A stretch of DNA of 64,000 bases from Gammaproteobacteria bacterium (GTDB taxonomy: Bacteria; Pseudomonadota; Gammaproteobacteria; JAJFKO01). Below are positions 57,032-64,000 of the stretch, piece by piece. Within the stretch, counting starts at the first letter, position 1. Every line of letters starts with the position of its first letter. Where the stretch lies: positions 1 to 64,000 of the forward strand of contig JAJFKO010000002.1 in NCBI GenBank assembly GCA_021773175.1. Direction: 5' to 3'. The notes under the pieces are model-generated. The model saw only the letters and a program-made list of their open reading frames with translations. It was not told the origin of the DNA and ran no database searches. A program made the translations under genes and the position numbers.

Positions 57032-57294
57032 TCATCATTTAATCATTCAACATAAAATATTCTTGTTTGTAAGGTTGATAATAATTTCGTTATTAGCCTT
57101 ACAACATTCAAAACTTTCCATTAACAATTCATTACAAACACTTTGCTCCATAAAGTTCGCTGAAATCACCTGACTATAAAACCATCAGGTCAACGTCAAT
57201 ACATGATAGTCCGCTGATTAATATAACTTTTTTGTTGCGCAATTATTGTCCCTTTGATATGCTTGCACAAACTTAATTAACTAAAGGTGAATTT

Positions 57295-57723
57295 ATGCAA
57301 AGTATTCTGTTTGAAAATGATAGTTTTGATATTAAGTATTTAGCGAAAGTTAAATCAGAAATGAATCCAGGAGTGTCTTATGACGCAGTTTTTCCAAGCA
57401 GACATGAAGCTGAAACTAGAGCTAACTCACATAACGAACTGATTTCCATACGGATAAATCCTGCGAAAAAACTTACAGATGAATATAAGAACGATGCTAA
57501 ATTACAGATACAAGCAGCTAGCGTTTTTACTCAAGTTAATGACTGGATAAATGAATTACGTGGTAATGGCCGTAAACCAACTAAAACGGCTAACCAGCAA
57601 AATCGTGTACCAAACGATACAGAGATTAAAGCGAAAATACGCGAAGTAGCAATGAGTGTTCTTGAGAACGCCTATGCAGCTCAAGATCAAGTTAAGCCAC
57701 CATCACCAACAAGAAGACCATAA
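57295..57723 (+). CDS. Hypothetical protein with basic, Pro-rich tail
   Basis: A 142-residue soluble protein preceded by AAAGGTGA. The C-terminal tail is rich in Pro and Arg (PPSPTRRP), and there is a charged central part with helical appearance. It shows no signal or membrane segment. Like its upstream neighbour it ends in a basic proline-rich tail, which may be a shared feature. Function unknown. Confidence 0.58.
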   Translation: MQSILFENDSFDIKYLAKVKSEMNPGVSYDAVFPSRHEAETRANSHNELISIRINPAKKLTDEYKNDAKLQIQAASVFTQVNDWINELRGNGRKPTKTANQQNRVPNDTEIKAKIREVAMSVLENAYAAQDQVKPPSPTRRP

Positions 57724-57760
57724 AGTTAAACTGACAGAACTTACGCTAACCCCAATCTCT

Positions 57761-57790
57761 TTGTGAGACTAAGAATAATTAGTCTCACAA
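57761..57790. terminator. Bidirectional hairpin terminator
   Basis: TTGTGAGACTA (57761-57771) pairs perfectly with TAGTCTCACAA (57780-57790), between a plus gene and the minus-strand OmpA-like gene. The preceding bases (57736-57763) match the end of the palindromic element family (ACTTACGCTAA...CAATCTCTTTG), so part of the terminator may come from a degraded element copy. Confidence 0.7.
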
Positions 57791-57809
57791 AATCTAAACG
57801 CTACTGATA

Positions 57810-58472
57810 CTATTCACTACGCATCGGCATTATCTTTACTTCAACCCGACGATTCTTCGCACGACCTCGTGCAGTACGATTACTAACAAGTGGATAACGT
57901 TCGCCATAACCAACAGCTCGAGTACGTTGCCGTGAGATACCTTGGGCAATGAAATAATTAGCGACACTGCGTGCCCGATCTGTTGATAATCGTTGATTAA
58001 ATTCTCGCGTACCCGTATTCGATGTATAACCGGCAACAAGAATTCGTGTGCGTTTGAATTTCTTGAAAACTAATGTCACGGCATTCAAAGTATGATAGAA
58101 GCTCGATTTAATCTTATAACTACTAATCGAAAAAGTAATATTCCTTGGCATGATTAAACGAATATTATTACCTTGCCGCTCTACTTGAACACCACTACCA
58201 ACTAACTCACGTCGTAATTGCGCTTGTTGTTGATCCATGTAATTACCAATTAAACCTCCAGCTAAAGCACCAACTCCCGCTCCAATTAACGCGCCTTGGC
58301 CACGACCGAGTATCGATCCAAATAAAGCACCACTAAATGCACCAATACCGGCACCAACACTAGAGTCACTTAATTGTTTACGCCCAGTATAAGGATTGTA
58401 GGTCGCACAGCCACTCAACAAACCTAAGGCTAATCCCATACATAAAATGAATAATAATGTTTTCTTGCTCAA
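57810..58472 (-). CDS. OmpA-family lipoprotein with glycine-zipper domain
   Basis: A 220-residue outer-membrane lipoprotein. The signal ends in a lipobox, LLSGC (Cys near residue 22). Residues about 38-80 are a Gly-rich zipper (GAGIGAFSGALFG). The C-terminal OmpA-like peptidoglycan-binding domain (about 115-215) has V-A-G-Y-T-S-N-T, NQRLSTDRARSVANY and GRAKNRRVEV. It anchors the outer membrane to peptidoglycan. A YiaD-type member is the closest class. Confidence 0.9.
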   Translation of the reverse strand: MSKKTLLFILCMGLALGLLSGCATYNPYTGRKQLSDSSVGAGIGAFSGALFGSILGRGQGALIGAGVGALAGGLIGNYMDQQQAQLRRELVGSGVQVERQGNNIRLIMPRNITFSISSYKIKSSFYHTLNAVTLVFKKFKRTRILVAGYTSNTGTREFNQRLSTDRARSVANYFIAQGISRQRTRAVGYGERYPLVSNRTARGRAKNRRVEVKIMPMRSE

Positions 58473-58582
58473 GGTTATGACTCCAAATACAAAATGCGGT
58501 CACATGAAATTATCACAAGCTTTTAAAACTGTAAAATTTTAATCAAACCTGATGGTTGGTATGGATGATACTCAAAAAAAGT

Positions 58583-58993
58583 CTATTGGCACTCGCCACA
58601 TAAGCCATAAATATTTAAGCTATGATCAGTAATTTGAAAACCTTTATCTGCCGCAACATCACGCTGACGCTGTTCAATGATGTCATCAACAAATTCAATA
58701 ACGCGATTACATTTGATGCAAACTAAATGATCATGATGCGCCCCCTGATCTAGTTCAAAAACAGAATGATCACCTGCAAAGTTATGGCGTTTGACTAATC
58801 CCGCTGTTTCGAACTGCGTTAACACACGATAAACCGTTGCCAGGCCAACATCTTCGCCAGAATTTAATAATTCATTATGGATTTCTTCAGCACTGAGATG
58901 ACGCTTAAGTGCTGAATCGAGAATATTCAATACTTTCATACGCGGTAACGTGACCTTCAGCCCCACCTTTTTCAGCTCTTGCTTGTCCACCAC
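58583..58993 (-). CDS. fur: Ferric uptake regulator Fur
   Basis: A 136-residue iron-sensing repressor. The winged helix (about residues 10-80) includes LKVTLPRMKVL and LATVYRVLTQFETAGLV. Metal-site residues appear in H..HDH near 88-91, two Cys in VCIKC near 93-96 and a C-terminal CGEC. The length is standard. It is divergent from bamE with 118 bp between, where self-regulation would be expected; no clear Fur box was confirmed by eye. Confidence 0.96.
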   Translation of the reverse strand: MVDKQELKKVGLKVTLPRMKVLNILDSALKRHLSAEEIHNELLNSGEDVGLATVYRVLTQFETAGLVKRHNFAGDHSVFELDQGAHHDHLVCIKCNRVIEFVDDIIEQRQRDVAADKGFQITDHSLNIYGLCGECQ

Positions 58994-59046
58994 GCATCTC
59001 CTCGTAAGTTTATGAAAAATTTACGCTATTATGCTTAATTCCAGCA

Positions 59047-59076
59047 TTGGAATCTAGTCCAAAAATCAGGTATGAT
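59047..59076 (+). promoter_or_regulatory. Probable bamE promoter
   Basis: TTGGAA at 59047-59052 and TATGAT at 59071-59076 with an 18-bp spacer. It is 36 bp upstream of the bamE ATG. Confidence 0.5.
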
Positions 59077-59111
59077 GAGCGCGCATTTTATGTGACGAGG
59101 AAATCAATTAT

Positions 59112-59477
59112 ATGCGTCTTGCTAAACATCTAACTATTTGCTTATTTTGCCTTACCTTAGCGGGTTGTGGTTTAATTCCTGTACATCAGGTACAAATCCA
59201 ACAAGGTAATGCTATCAGCCAGAAAATGGTAAGTCAGCTGCATCCTGGCATGAGCAAAAAACAAGTTAAAGATGTTCTCGGCACCCCCATGTTAGTGAAT
59301 ACCTTCAGTGATCACACTTTCAACTACGTTTATACCTATCAATCTGGCCATACCAAAATTGCCGAAAAGCGTTTAACGCTTAATTTTAATAATATCGGCT
59401 TATTACAAAACTTTGATGCATCGGGTGTGCAACATTCAGATATTTTACGTACTAAGTACTATCGACATTGGTATTAA
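59112..59477 (+). CDS. bamE: Outer-membrane assembly lipoprotein BamE
   Basis: A 121-residue lipoprotein of the BAM complex that inserts outer-membrane proteins. The signal peptide ends LTLAGC (Cys near residue 19). Motifs VHQVQIQQGN and L.PGM.K.QV...LGTP match the SmpA/OmlA fold. It lies divergent from fur and near rnfH, ratA and smpB, the conserved cluster. Confidence 0.94.
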   Translation: MRLAKHLTICLFCLTLAGCGLIPVHQVQIQQGNAISQKMVSQLHPGMSKKQVKDVLGTPMLVNTFSDHTFNYVYTYQSGHTKIAEKRLTLNFNNIGLLQNFDASGVQHSDILRTKYYRHWY

Positions 59478-59544
59478 TAGAACGTAGAAATTATATTGGT
59501 TGGATTGGATTATTTTCGTTTCTAGTTGAAAGCTTACATAATGG

Positions 59545-59820
59545 TTATTTTGCTTTCTTCTCTGCACGCAAGCGTCGTGCGGTCATAGGATCAATTGTCA
59601 ATTCACGATAAATCTCAATTCGATCGCCATCATGCAAAATATAATCTAATGATACTTTTTTGCTAAAAATACCAACTTTAGCTTGAGCTAAATTAATTTC
59701 AGGGAAACGACTGAGTATCGTTGATTGCTTTATCGCTGTTGCTACTGTGCAATTATCTGTAACGCTTAGTTTTTCTATAACTTGCTCATCTGGCGTTGCA
59801 TAGGCTATTTCAATCCACAT
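59545..59820 (-). CDS. rnfH: RnfH-family ubiquitin-like protein
   Basis: A 91-residue beta-grasp protein: WIEIAYATPDEQ at the N-terminus, then V...T...AI..S.IL..FPEI, VGIFSK and L..GDRIEIYR. The physiological partner of RnfH is unclear. The start overlaps ratA by 11 bp, the usual ratA-rnfH pair. Confidence 0.92.
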   Translation of the reverse strand: MWIEIAYATPDEQVIEKLSVTDNCTVATAIKQSTILSRFPEINLAQAKVGIFSKKVSLDYILHDGDRIEIYRELTIDPMTARRLRAEKKAK

Positions 59821-60262
59821 GCATTACTCGCTCACCATAGATCTCTTTGGCGCGCGCAGAAAAAGCTGTAATCATATTTTCAACTGCAACATTAAAAATC
59901 TTACCAAAAGCAAGACCTAATAGCTTGTTGGCAAACTCAAACTCTAAATCCAAAGAGATGTGGCATGCTTTTTCACCCTCTGTTCGAAATGCCCATGTCC
60001 CTTGCAAATGCCGAAAAGGTCCATTGACTAAATTCAATTCTATGCGTTCACTAGGGAAACGTTTATTTGCGGTTGTGAAGGATTTCGTTAAGCGATCCAT
60101 ACCAATCTGTAACTCTGCACGCACCTCTTCTTCACTACGCGCTAATTCCTGACTTTTTTGGCACCATGGTAAAAATTGATGGTATTGCTGAATATTATCA
60201 ACCAAGGCAAACATCTCATCATTCGTATAAGGAACTAACATACTTTCTTTAACTACATGCAT
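59810..60262 (-). CDS. ratA: RatA-family START-domain protein
   Basis: A 150-residue START/coenzyme-Q-binding protein: LVPYTNDEMFALVDNI-QY-FLPWC at residues 9-34, F-T-T-A-N-K-R-F and LVNGPF..L.G.W.F. E. coli RatA was described as a toxin blocking 70S assembly, but the fold equals that of COQ10-type lipid chaperones. No antitoxin role for rnfH is evident. Confidence 0.92.
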   Translation of the reverse strand: MHVVKESMLVPYTNDEMFALVDNIQQYHQFLPWCQKSQELARSEEEVRAELQIGMDRLTKSFTTANKRFPSERIELNLVNGPFRHLQGTWAFRTEGEKACHISLDLEFEFANKLLGLAFGKIFNVAVENMITAFSARAKEIYGERVMHVD

Positions 60263-60339
60263 TTGCTGATTTCATCCTTCATTTTTAGTGGGCATATAAT
60301 AAGTTTATAACAAAATTATAGCAATATCCTTTTCAAGAC

Positions 60340-60367
60340 TTGTATATTAAGGCTTTCCGCTTATAAT
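60340..60367 (+). promoter_or_regulatory. Candidate smpB promoter very close to the start codon
   Basis: TTGTAT (60340-60345) and TATAAT (60362-60367) with a 16-bp spacer. Transcription would start about 2 nt before the smpB ATG at 60376, giving an essentially leaderless mRNA. No Shine-Dalgarno sequence is visible. Confidence 0.45.
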
Positions 60368-60375
60368 TCCGCCCC

Positions 60376-60861
60376 ATGAGTAAAAAAAGCAAGCACAAAA
60401 AGGCTGAGCCGCAGAGTACTATCGCGCTCAATAAAAAGGCCAAGCATGATTTTTTCATTGAACAACGCTTTGAAGCAGGTATCGTTTTGCAAGGTTGGGA
60501 GGTGAAAAGCATCCGTGCAGGTCGTGTTCAGCTACGTGATAGCTATGTGAAGTTCAGAGGTGATGAGGTCTATTTGATAGGCGCGCATATGTCACCATTG
60601 CTATCAGCATCGACTCACATTGAGCCGGATCCAATACGCTCACGTAAGCTATTACTGCATAAGAAACAAATAGAAAGGCTTGTCGGTGACGTCGAGCAGA
60701 AAGGTTATACGCTGGTTTGTCTTGCGATGTACTGGAAAAACAATCATGTGAAATGTGAAATTGCCTTGGCAAAAGGTAAGAAACAACATGATGTTAGGGC
60801 CACATCAAAAGAACGTGACTGGCAACGCCAGAAAGAACGGATTTTTAAATCTAATACTTAA
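60376..60861 (+). CDS. smpB: SsrA-binding protein SmpB
   Basis: A 161-residue RNA-binding protein that loads tmRNA into stalled ribosomes. The core shows [41 protein letters not shown] and H..PDP.R.RKLLLHK. The C-terminal tail ([13 protein letters not shown]) is basic and positions the decoding-site contact. It directly precedes ssrA, its partner RNA, as in many bacteria. Confidence 0.97.
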   Translation: MSKKSKHKKAEPQSTIALNKKAKHDFFIEQRFEAGIVLQGWEVKSIRAGRVQLRDSYVKFRGDEVYLIGAHMSPLLSASTHIEPDPIRSRKLLLHKKQIERLVGDVEQKGYTLVCLAMYWKNNHVKCEIALAKGKKQHDVRATSKERDWQRQKERIFKSNT

Positions 60862-60875
60862 TAATGATATAAGGC

Positions 60876-60905
60876 TTGTCCTTTCTTTTACTTCTGAATT
60901 ATACT
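60876..60905 (+). promoter_or_regulatory. Candidate ssrA promoter
   Basis: TTGTCC (60876-60881) and TATACT (60900-60905) separated by 18 bp. This gives a precursor with about 58 nt before the mature 5' end. A weak GGAT-TTTT-ATCC hairpin with a T run at 60921-60940 lies in the leader; it could be the smpB terminator. Confidence 0.45.
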
Positions 60906-60969
60906 TAACCATGAGAACAGGATTTTTATCCCGTTTTTTTGTAAAGTACTAGTAACAACCAACGATTTT

Positions 60970-61336
60970 GGGGGCGACTTGGCTTCGACGCGGGTTACGA
61001 TGCTTTAAGGTGCATGTCGAGTATGTTAGCTATCCTCGTTAAAAATGCTGCAAAACTATAGTCGCAAACGATGCAGTTTACGACGAAGCCGCTGTAGCTT
61101 AAAAGCACATGCTTCCCATTGACCTGAGTGTTTCTGTACGCTCCTGTTCAGTGGTCATACTTTAACAGAATCGCAGTAAGGCATGCTAAGGGCCAAACTG
61201 TTAAATCTTCACTTAGCTCGCGAGTGATTCCCCTGCCAGTCGGGGTTGAGCCGTTAAAAATAATGACATGGCTAAACATGTAGTACCTTGAGTTTAGGAT
61301 TTGCGGACGCGGGTTCAATTCCCGCCGCCTCCACCA
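60970..61336 (+). ncRNA. ssrA: tmRNA (ssrA)
   Basis: A 367-nt transfer-messenger RNA. The 5' end GGGGGCGACTTGG pairs with the 3' end CGCCTCCACCA, including the encoded CCA. The tRNA-like part contains the T-arm GGGTTCAATTCCC. The tag frame runs from GCA at 61064 to TAA at 61100-61102 and encodes ANDAVYDEAAVA. The ending AVA is unlike the frequent LAA. It sits right after smpB. Confidence 0.97.
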
Positions 61337-61340
61337 TTAT

Positions 61341-62132
61341 TTAACTAGCTAAGAATTTTAATAATTCACTTGTCAATTGTTCTGGCACTTCGTTGGTAAT
61401 ACCATGAGCACAGTTAAATGCAACTAAGCTTGAATCACTAATATTATCTGCTAAAATTTTTGATTCGTTTGGTAATGATACTAAATCTTCTATACCGTAA
61501 CCAACGAGTGTTTTAGCCTGTATTTTATTTAATGCGTTAATACCATTAAAGCTTTCCAAAACAGCAAACTGACGCTGCTGATCAGCAAGACTTTGCGGAT
61601 AGACATTTTCTAGTATCGCGGCTTTTAATGCGCTAATGTTTTCAGCCTGCTGTAGAAAATCATCACCAAAAATCCAAGGTAATGTACCTTCAAACAATGT
61701 TTCAAAGTCTGCACCACGCTCACGTAAATTTAGTAATGATTTAAACCCGAATAACATTGCTTTACGCCATTTTGCTGATGTCGTGAGTAATACAAGCTTA
61801 TCGAGTTGATCGGGATATTCCGCTGCCATGGTTTGAGCAATAGTGCCACCCATTGACTGGCTGATAATATGAGGCTTATTCAGACCAAGAGCTGCAGAAA
61901 ATTCTACAACATCCTTTGCCATTAATTGAGCTGAGAGAGTTGTATGCTTATCTGTTGTTTGCCCTACGCCTCTATTATCAAAAGTAATTACTCGATATGA
62001 AGCACTCAATTGTTCAACAATAGGGAGCCAAAATTGCTGGTCACAAGTATATCCAGAAACACAGATCACAGGCGCACCTTCTCCATAAGATTGGTAATAA
62101 AATTTTGCAGCATTAGTTTCAATAAATGACAT
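61341..62132 (-). CDS. Alpha/beta-fold hydrolase
   Basis: A 263-residue hydrolase. The oxyanion-region start (VICVSGYTCDQQFW) is followed by the nucleophile Ser in SQSMGGTIAQ (near residue 94), the acid in GYGIEDLVSLP and the His in NCAHGITNE. No signal peptide. The substrate is unknown; the family includes esterases, lactonases and C-C hydrolases. It is convergent with ssrA. Confidence 0.87.
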   Translation of the reverse strand: MSFIETNAAKFYYQSYGEGAPVICVSGYTCDQQFWLPIVEQLSASYRVITFDNRGVGQTTDKHTTLSAQLMAKDVVEFSAALGLNKPHIISQSMGGTIAQTMAAEYPDQLDKLVLLTTSAKWRKAMLFGFKSLLNLRERGADFETLFEGTLPWIFGDDFLQQAENISALKAAILENVYPQSLADQQRQFAVLESFNGINALNKIQAKTLVGYGIEDLVSLPNESKILADNISDSSLVAFNCAHGITNEVPEQLTSELLKFLAS

Positions 62133-62310
62133 AGTATATTCTCCGGTTTTATTGCCCCCTAAAATGTAAGGCTAGCAACTATTATTATAAATAATCAAGT
62201 CTCTAATGACTTGGCATTGTAATGCGTATGAGTCATGTGATTCTATTTTTCTTTTTTTACACGCACCTTATTAAGATTGTGTTAATTTTCGAAAAGCATC
62301 CTAGAAAAGG

Positions 62311-63012
62311 CTAAAGGGTTACTGCTAGCACTTTAGCAAAAGCCTCTGGCGCATCTTTAATTGGCATTGGGCACGTTAAAATATAAGCACCGCTCGCGGG
62401 CAACCTATCTACATTTGCCATATTTTCTATTTGATACTTATCAGCACCTAAAATTGTTTTATGCACGGGAAAGCTTTCACTGATCCCGCAATCTAATGAG
62501 AATGTATCAATACCAATGCCTGCCACATTCTGTTCTAATAAAAAATCGGCTGCTTCTCTTGAAAATCCTGGAAAATGCATTAACTGATCCTCACCAACAT
62601 TCGCATAACTCTCTGGTTCATGCCAATATTTAGACCAACCTGAATTTGCAATGACTAGAGCCTTTTTTGGTAGAGGCCCATATGTTTCAATCCACATCTT
62701 AATATCTTGGTATTGCAAAGTGTAATCCGGGTTTTGTAGCGACTGCTGCTTAATATCGATTACCACGGCTGGACAATACAGTTCCTCTAGCGTTAATTGA
62801 TCGATAGCTCTTGCACCCTCAATGAAATGTTTCGGCGCATCCACATGAGTACCGGCCCCTGTAGTACTTGAAATATTAGTGATCAAAGCACCTGACTCAT
62901 GATAGGACATATGAATTGAATGAGAAAATGCTACTTTAGCTGGAGCGGGCCATTGAGGCATCTCTTGAGAAAGGCTGTGAGTCAAGTCAATAAACTTAAG
63001 CTGTTCTAACAT
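62311..63012 (-). CDS. Cyclase-family metal hydrolase (kynurenine formamidase-like)
   Basis: A 233-residue protein. The family metal-binding motif appears as TGAGTHVDAPKHF (near residues 52-64), with FIDLTHSLSQEMPQWP at the N-terminus and GIGIDTFSLD near 165. The same fold serves kynurenine formamidase and other amidohydrolase-like enzymes, so the reaction is not certain. No other tryptophan-degradation genes are in the window. Confidence 0.87.
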   Translation of the reverse strand: MLEQLKFIDLTHSLSQEMPQWPAPAKVAFSHSIHMSYHESGALITNISSTTGAGTHVDAPKHFIEGARAIDQLTLEELYCPAVVIDIKQQSLQNPDYTLQYQDIKMWIETYGPLPKKALVIANSGWSKYWHEPESYANVGEDQLMHFPGFSREAADFLLEQNVAGIGIDTFSLDCGISESFPVHKTILGADKYQIENMANVDRLPASGAYILTCPMPIKDAPEAFAKVLAVTL

Positions 63013-63159
63013 AGGTATCCTCCTTATTAAAGTAACGGATAAATCTATAGTAATGCAAATTTTGATGATAACGCTGGCACAATATAAAAAAGTATTCAGG
63101 GCTCAATTTTTAATGGATTAAGCTTAAAGCGGGTAACGTCAACAATGCTGTAAGCACTA

Positions 63160-63375
63160 TTATGCACAACATCCACTATCCTTTTGTTGGGGTGGGCATT
63201 TAACTGATCCATATGAACAAAATACACAACAATCTCCTGCTTTCGGCTTTAGCAAAACACCACAATTCGTACATTCATAAAAATATTGGCAGGCATTGGT
63301 TGGCATTTTTTCTTCTTTTTCAAACTGGCATTTTGGGCAACTAATGATTGACTCAAGTAGTATATCTTTATTCAT
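63160..63375 (-). CDS. Small Cys-rich protein (GDCCVFCSYG type)
   Basis: A 71-residue protein with CPKC at the N-terminus and a second Cys pair (CTNC), then GDCCVFCSYGSVKCPPQQ and a C-terminal CCA. The pattern matches a small family often found near metal- or mercury-related genes and predicted to bind metal. It is predicted to be cytosolic. No metal transporter is adjacent, so its use here is unclear. Confidence 0.82.
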   Translation of the reverse strand: MNKDILLESIISCPKCQFEKEEKMPTNACQYFYECTNCGVLLKPKAGDCCVFCSYGSVKCPPQQKDSGCCA

Positions 63376-63392
63376 AACTCAAATTCCTAGAT

Positions 63393-63549
63393 TTAATAAT
63401 TTCCGATTCCATGACTTAGAATATCTAAATAATTTTTATAAGAATATATTTTATGTCGCTCTTTACCTGTTATCTCCTGAATAATTTCAAGGTCTACTAA
63501 ATATTTTAACACCTTTATTACAGTGGGAATGGTAATACCACAATGTTTT
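63393..63549 (-). pseudogene. C-terminal winged-helix relic of a Fic-type protein
   Basis: On the minus strand the text HCGITIPTVIKVLKYLVDLE continues into IIQEITGKERHKIYSYKNYL and LDILSHG, ending with TAA at 63393-63395. This is the typical C-terminus of Fic-family proteins. An in-frame TGA lies just upstream and no catalytic Fic motif (HPFxxGN) is present in this gap. Only a relic survives. Confidence 0.55.
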
Positions 63550-63570
63550 AATCACTTGCGAAATCTTAAT

Positions 63571-64000
63571 TTAGAGCACAGCCACTGGATACGACCCCAA
63601 TACTTTCACTGACAACGGCTGCGGTGCAAGCTCAGCTAAGACCGCTTGCAATCGATTATTACTACAATGTTCTTCAAGATCGAGGAAAAATAATATTTCA
63701 TTAGCAGACTCTGCTGATGCCTGTGACTTGATCATGCATAGGTTCACCTTATTTTCTGACAGTGGTAATATTACTTTTTCTAATAATCCTGGTTCATTCT
63801 GTGCGGAAATTAATAATGACGTCTTATCTTCACCGCTTTCTCCCAGCATATGTTTTCCAATAATTAAAAAGCGAGTATTGTTATCTTTGCGATCAGCAAT
63901 GTCTTCAGCAATGATGGTTAATCCATATTGCTCCGCAGCTAAAACACCGGCAACAGCTGCACTACCTTTCTCATCTACAACTTTTTCTGCAGCGAATGCA
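63571..64000 (-). CDS. pheA: Prephenate dehydratase (PheA), 3' part
   Basis: The last ~142 residues of PheA; the gene continues beyond the window edge. The upstream part (D-N-N-T-R-F-L-I-I-G) belongs to the dehydratase domain, where the Thr-Arg-Phe motif is catalytic. The C-terminal ACT domain (about the last 80 residues, SAQNEPGLLEKVILPL...) binds phenylalanine for feedback control. The internal ATG at 63849 is not the start. It makes phenylpyruvate for phenylalanine synthesis. Confidence 0.9.
   Translation of the reverse strand, partial: AFAAEKVVDEKGSAAVAGVLAAEQYGLTIIAEDIADRKDNNTRFLIIGKHMLGESGEDKTSLLISAQNEPGLLEKVILPLSENKVNLCMIKSQASAESANEILFFLDLEEHCSNNRLQAVLAELAPQPLSVKVLGSYPVAVL

Noticed and set aside
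59545-60262. ratA-rnfH as a toxin-antitoxin module
   Set aside because: RatA and RnfH are broadly conserved core genes in this order, and RnfH is not an established antitoxin.

Overview
The window is a chromosomal segment of an AT-rich gammaproteobacterium (by eye about 35-40 % G+C). Core gene order is typically gammaproteobacterial: dnaB-alr, ptsP / lgt-thyA, mutY-yggX, a rhodanese gene-secB-gpsA facing trmL, gpmI-envC, and fur / bamE / rnfH-ratA / smpB-ssrA. The combination of low G+C, many decaying genes, ankyrin-type repeats, Rpn and Fic relics and numerous palindromic elements suggests a host-associated Legionellales/Coxiella-like bacterium. That placement is an inference; no 16S gene is present.

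Region 1 (1-6.8 kb) is accessory. A small membrane-anchored protein with an RMF-like motif is followed by a Tn3-family transposon bounded by 26-bp inverted repeats at 874-899 and 6530-6555. It carries an ankyrin-like repeat gene as apparent cargo, a TnpI-type tyrosine recombinase and a Tn3-type transposase broken by two frameshifts and one stop. Different truncated genes lie at the two outer borders (a C-terminal fragment on the left, a short-chain dehydrogenase C-terminus on the right), so the locus was rearranged during or after insertion.

Region 2 (6.8-27 kb) holds a P-loop kinase-like gene lacking shikimate-kinase signatures, a MITE-like element, a GNAT acetyltransferase, alr, dnaB, glnA, a cation-efflux protein, a periplasmic carbonic anhydrase, a TusA/PP-loop sulfur-transfer pair, an oxidoreductase, typA, a FleQ-like regulator that lacks the sigma-54 contact loop, a disordered YEIP-motif protein, a Bcr/CflA transporter, mlaA and trmL.

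Region 3 (27-50 kb) holds gpsA, secB and a rhodanese gene, two small secreted proteins, a GT-C-like membrane protein, zapE, gpmI-envC-MFS, ctpA, a large predicted secreted protein, two TauE/SafE permeases surrounding ompR/envZ-like genes, thyA and lgt, then ptsP. Palindromic elements with AGGACTTACG-type ends recur in this region, and one of them splits an Rpn-type nuclease gene.

Region 4 (50-64 kb) holds tRNA-Phe, yggX, mutY, an AsmA-family gene, an OPT transporter, a GIY-YIG protein, two small unknown genes, an OmpA-like lipoprotein, fur, bamE, rnfH, ratA, smpB, ssrA (tmRNA), a hydrolase, a cyclase, a small Cys-rich protein, a Fic-like relic and the 3' part of pheA, which runs off the window.

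The core genes cover DNA replication and repair, envelope biogenesis (lgt, mlaA, bamE, envC, secB, AsmA), nitrogen/PTS regulation (glnA, ptsP), ribosome rescue and iron regulation. The novelty lies in the transposon with repeat-protein cargo, the degenerate enzyme-like and regulator-like proteins, and several families of palindromic mobile repeats.
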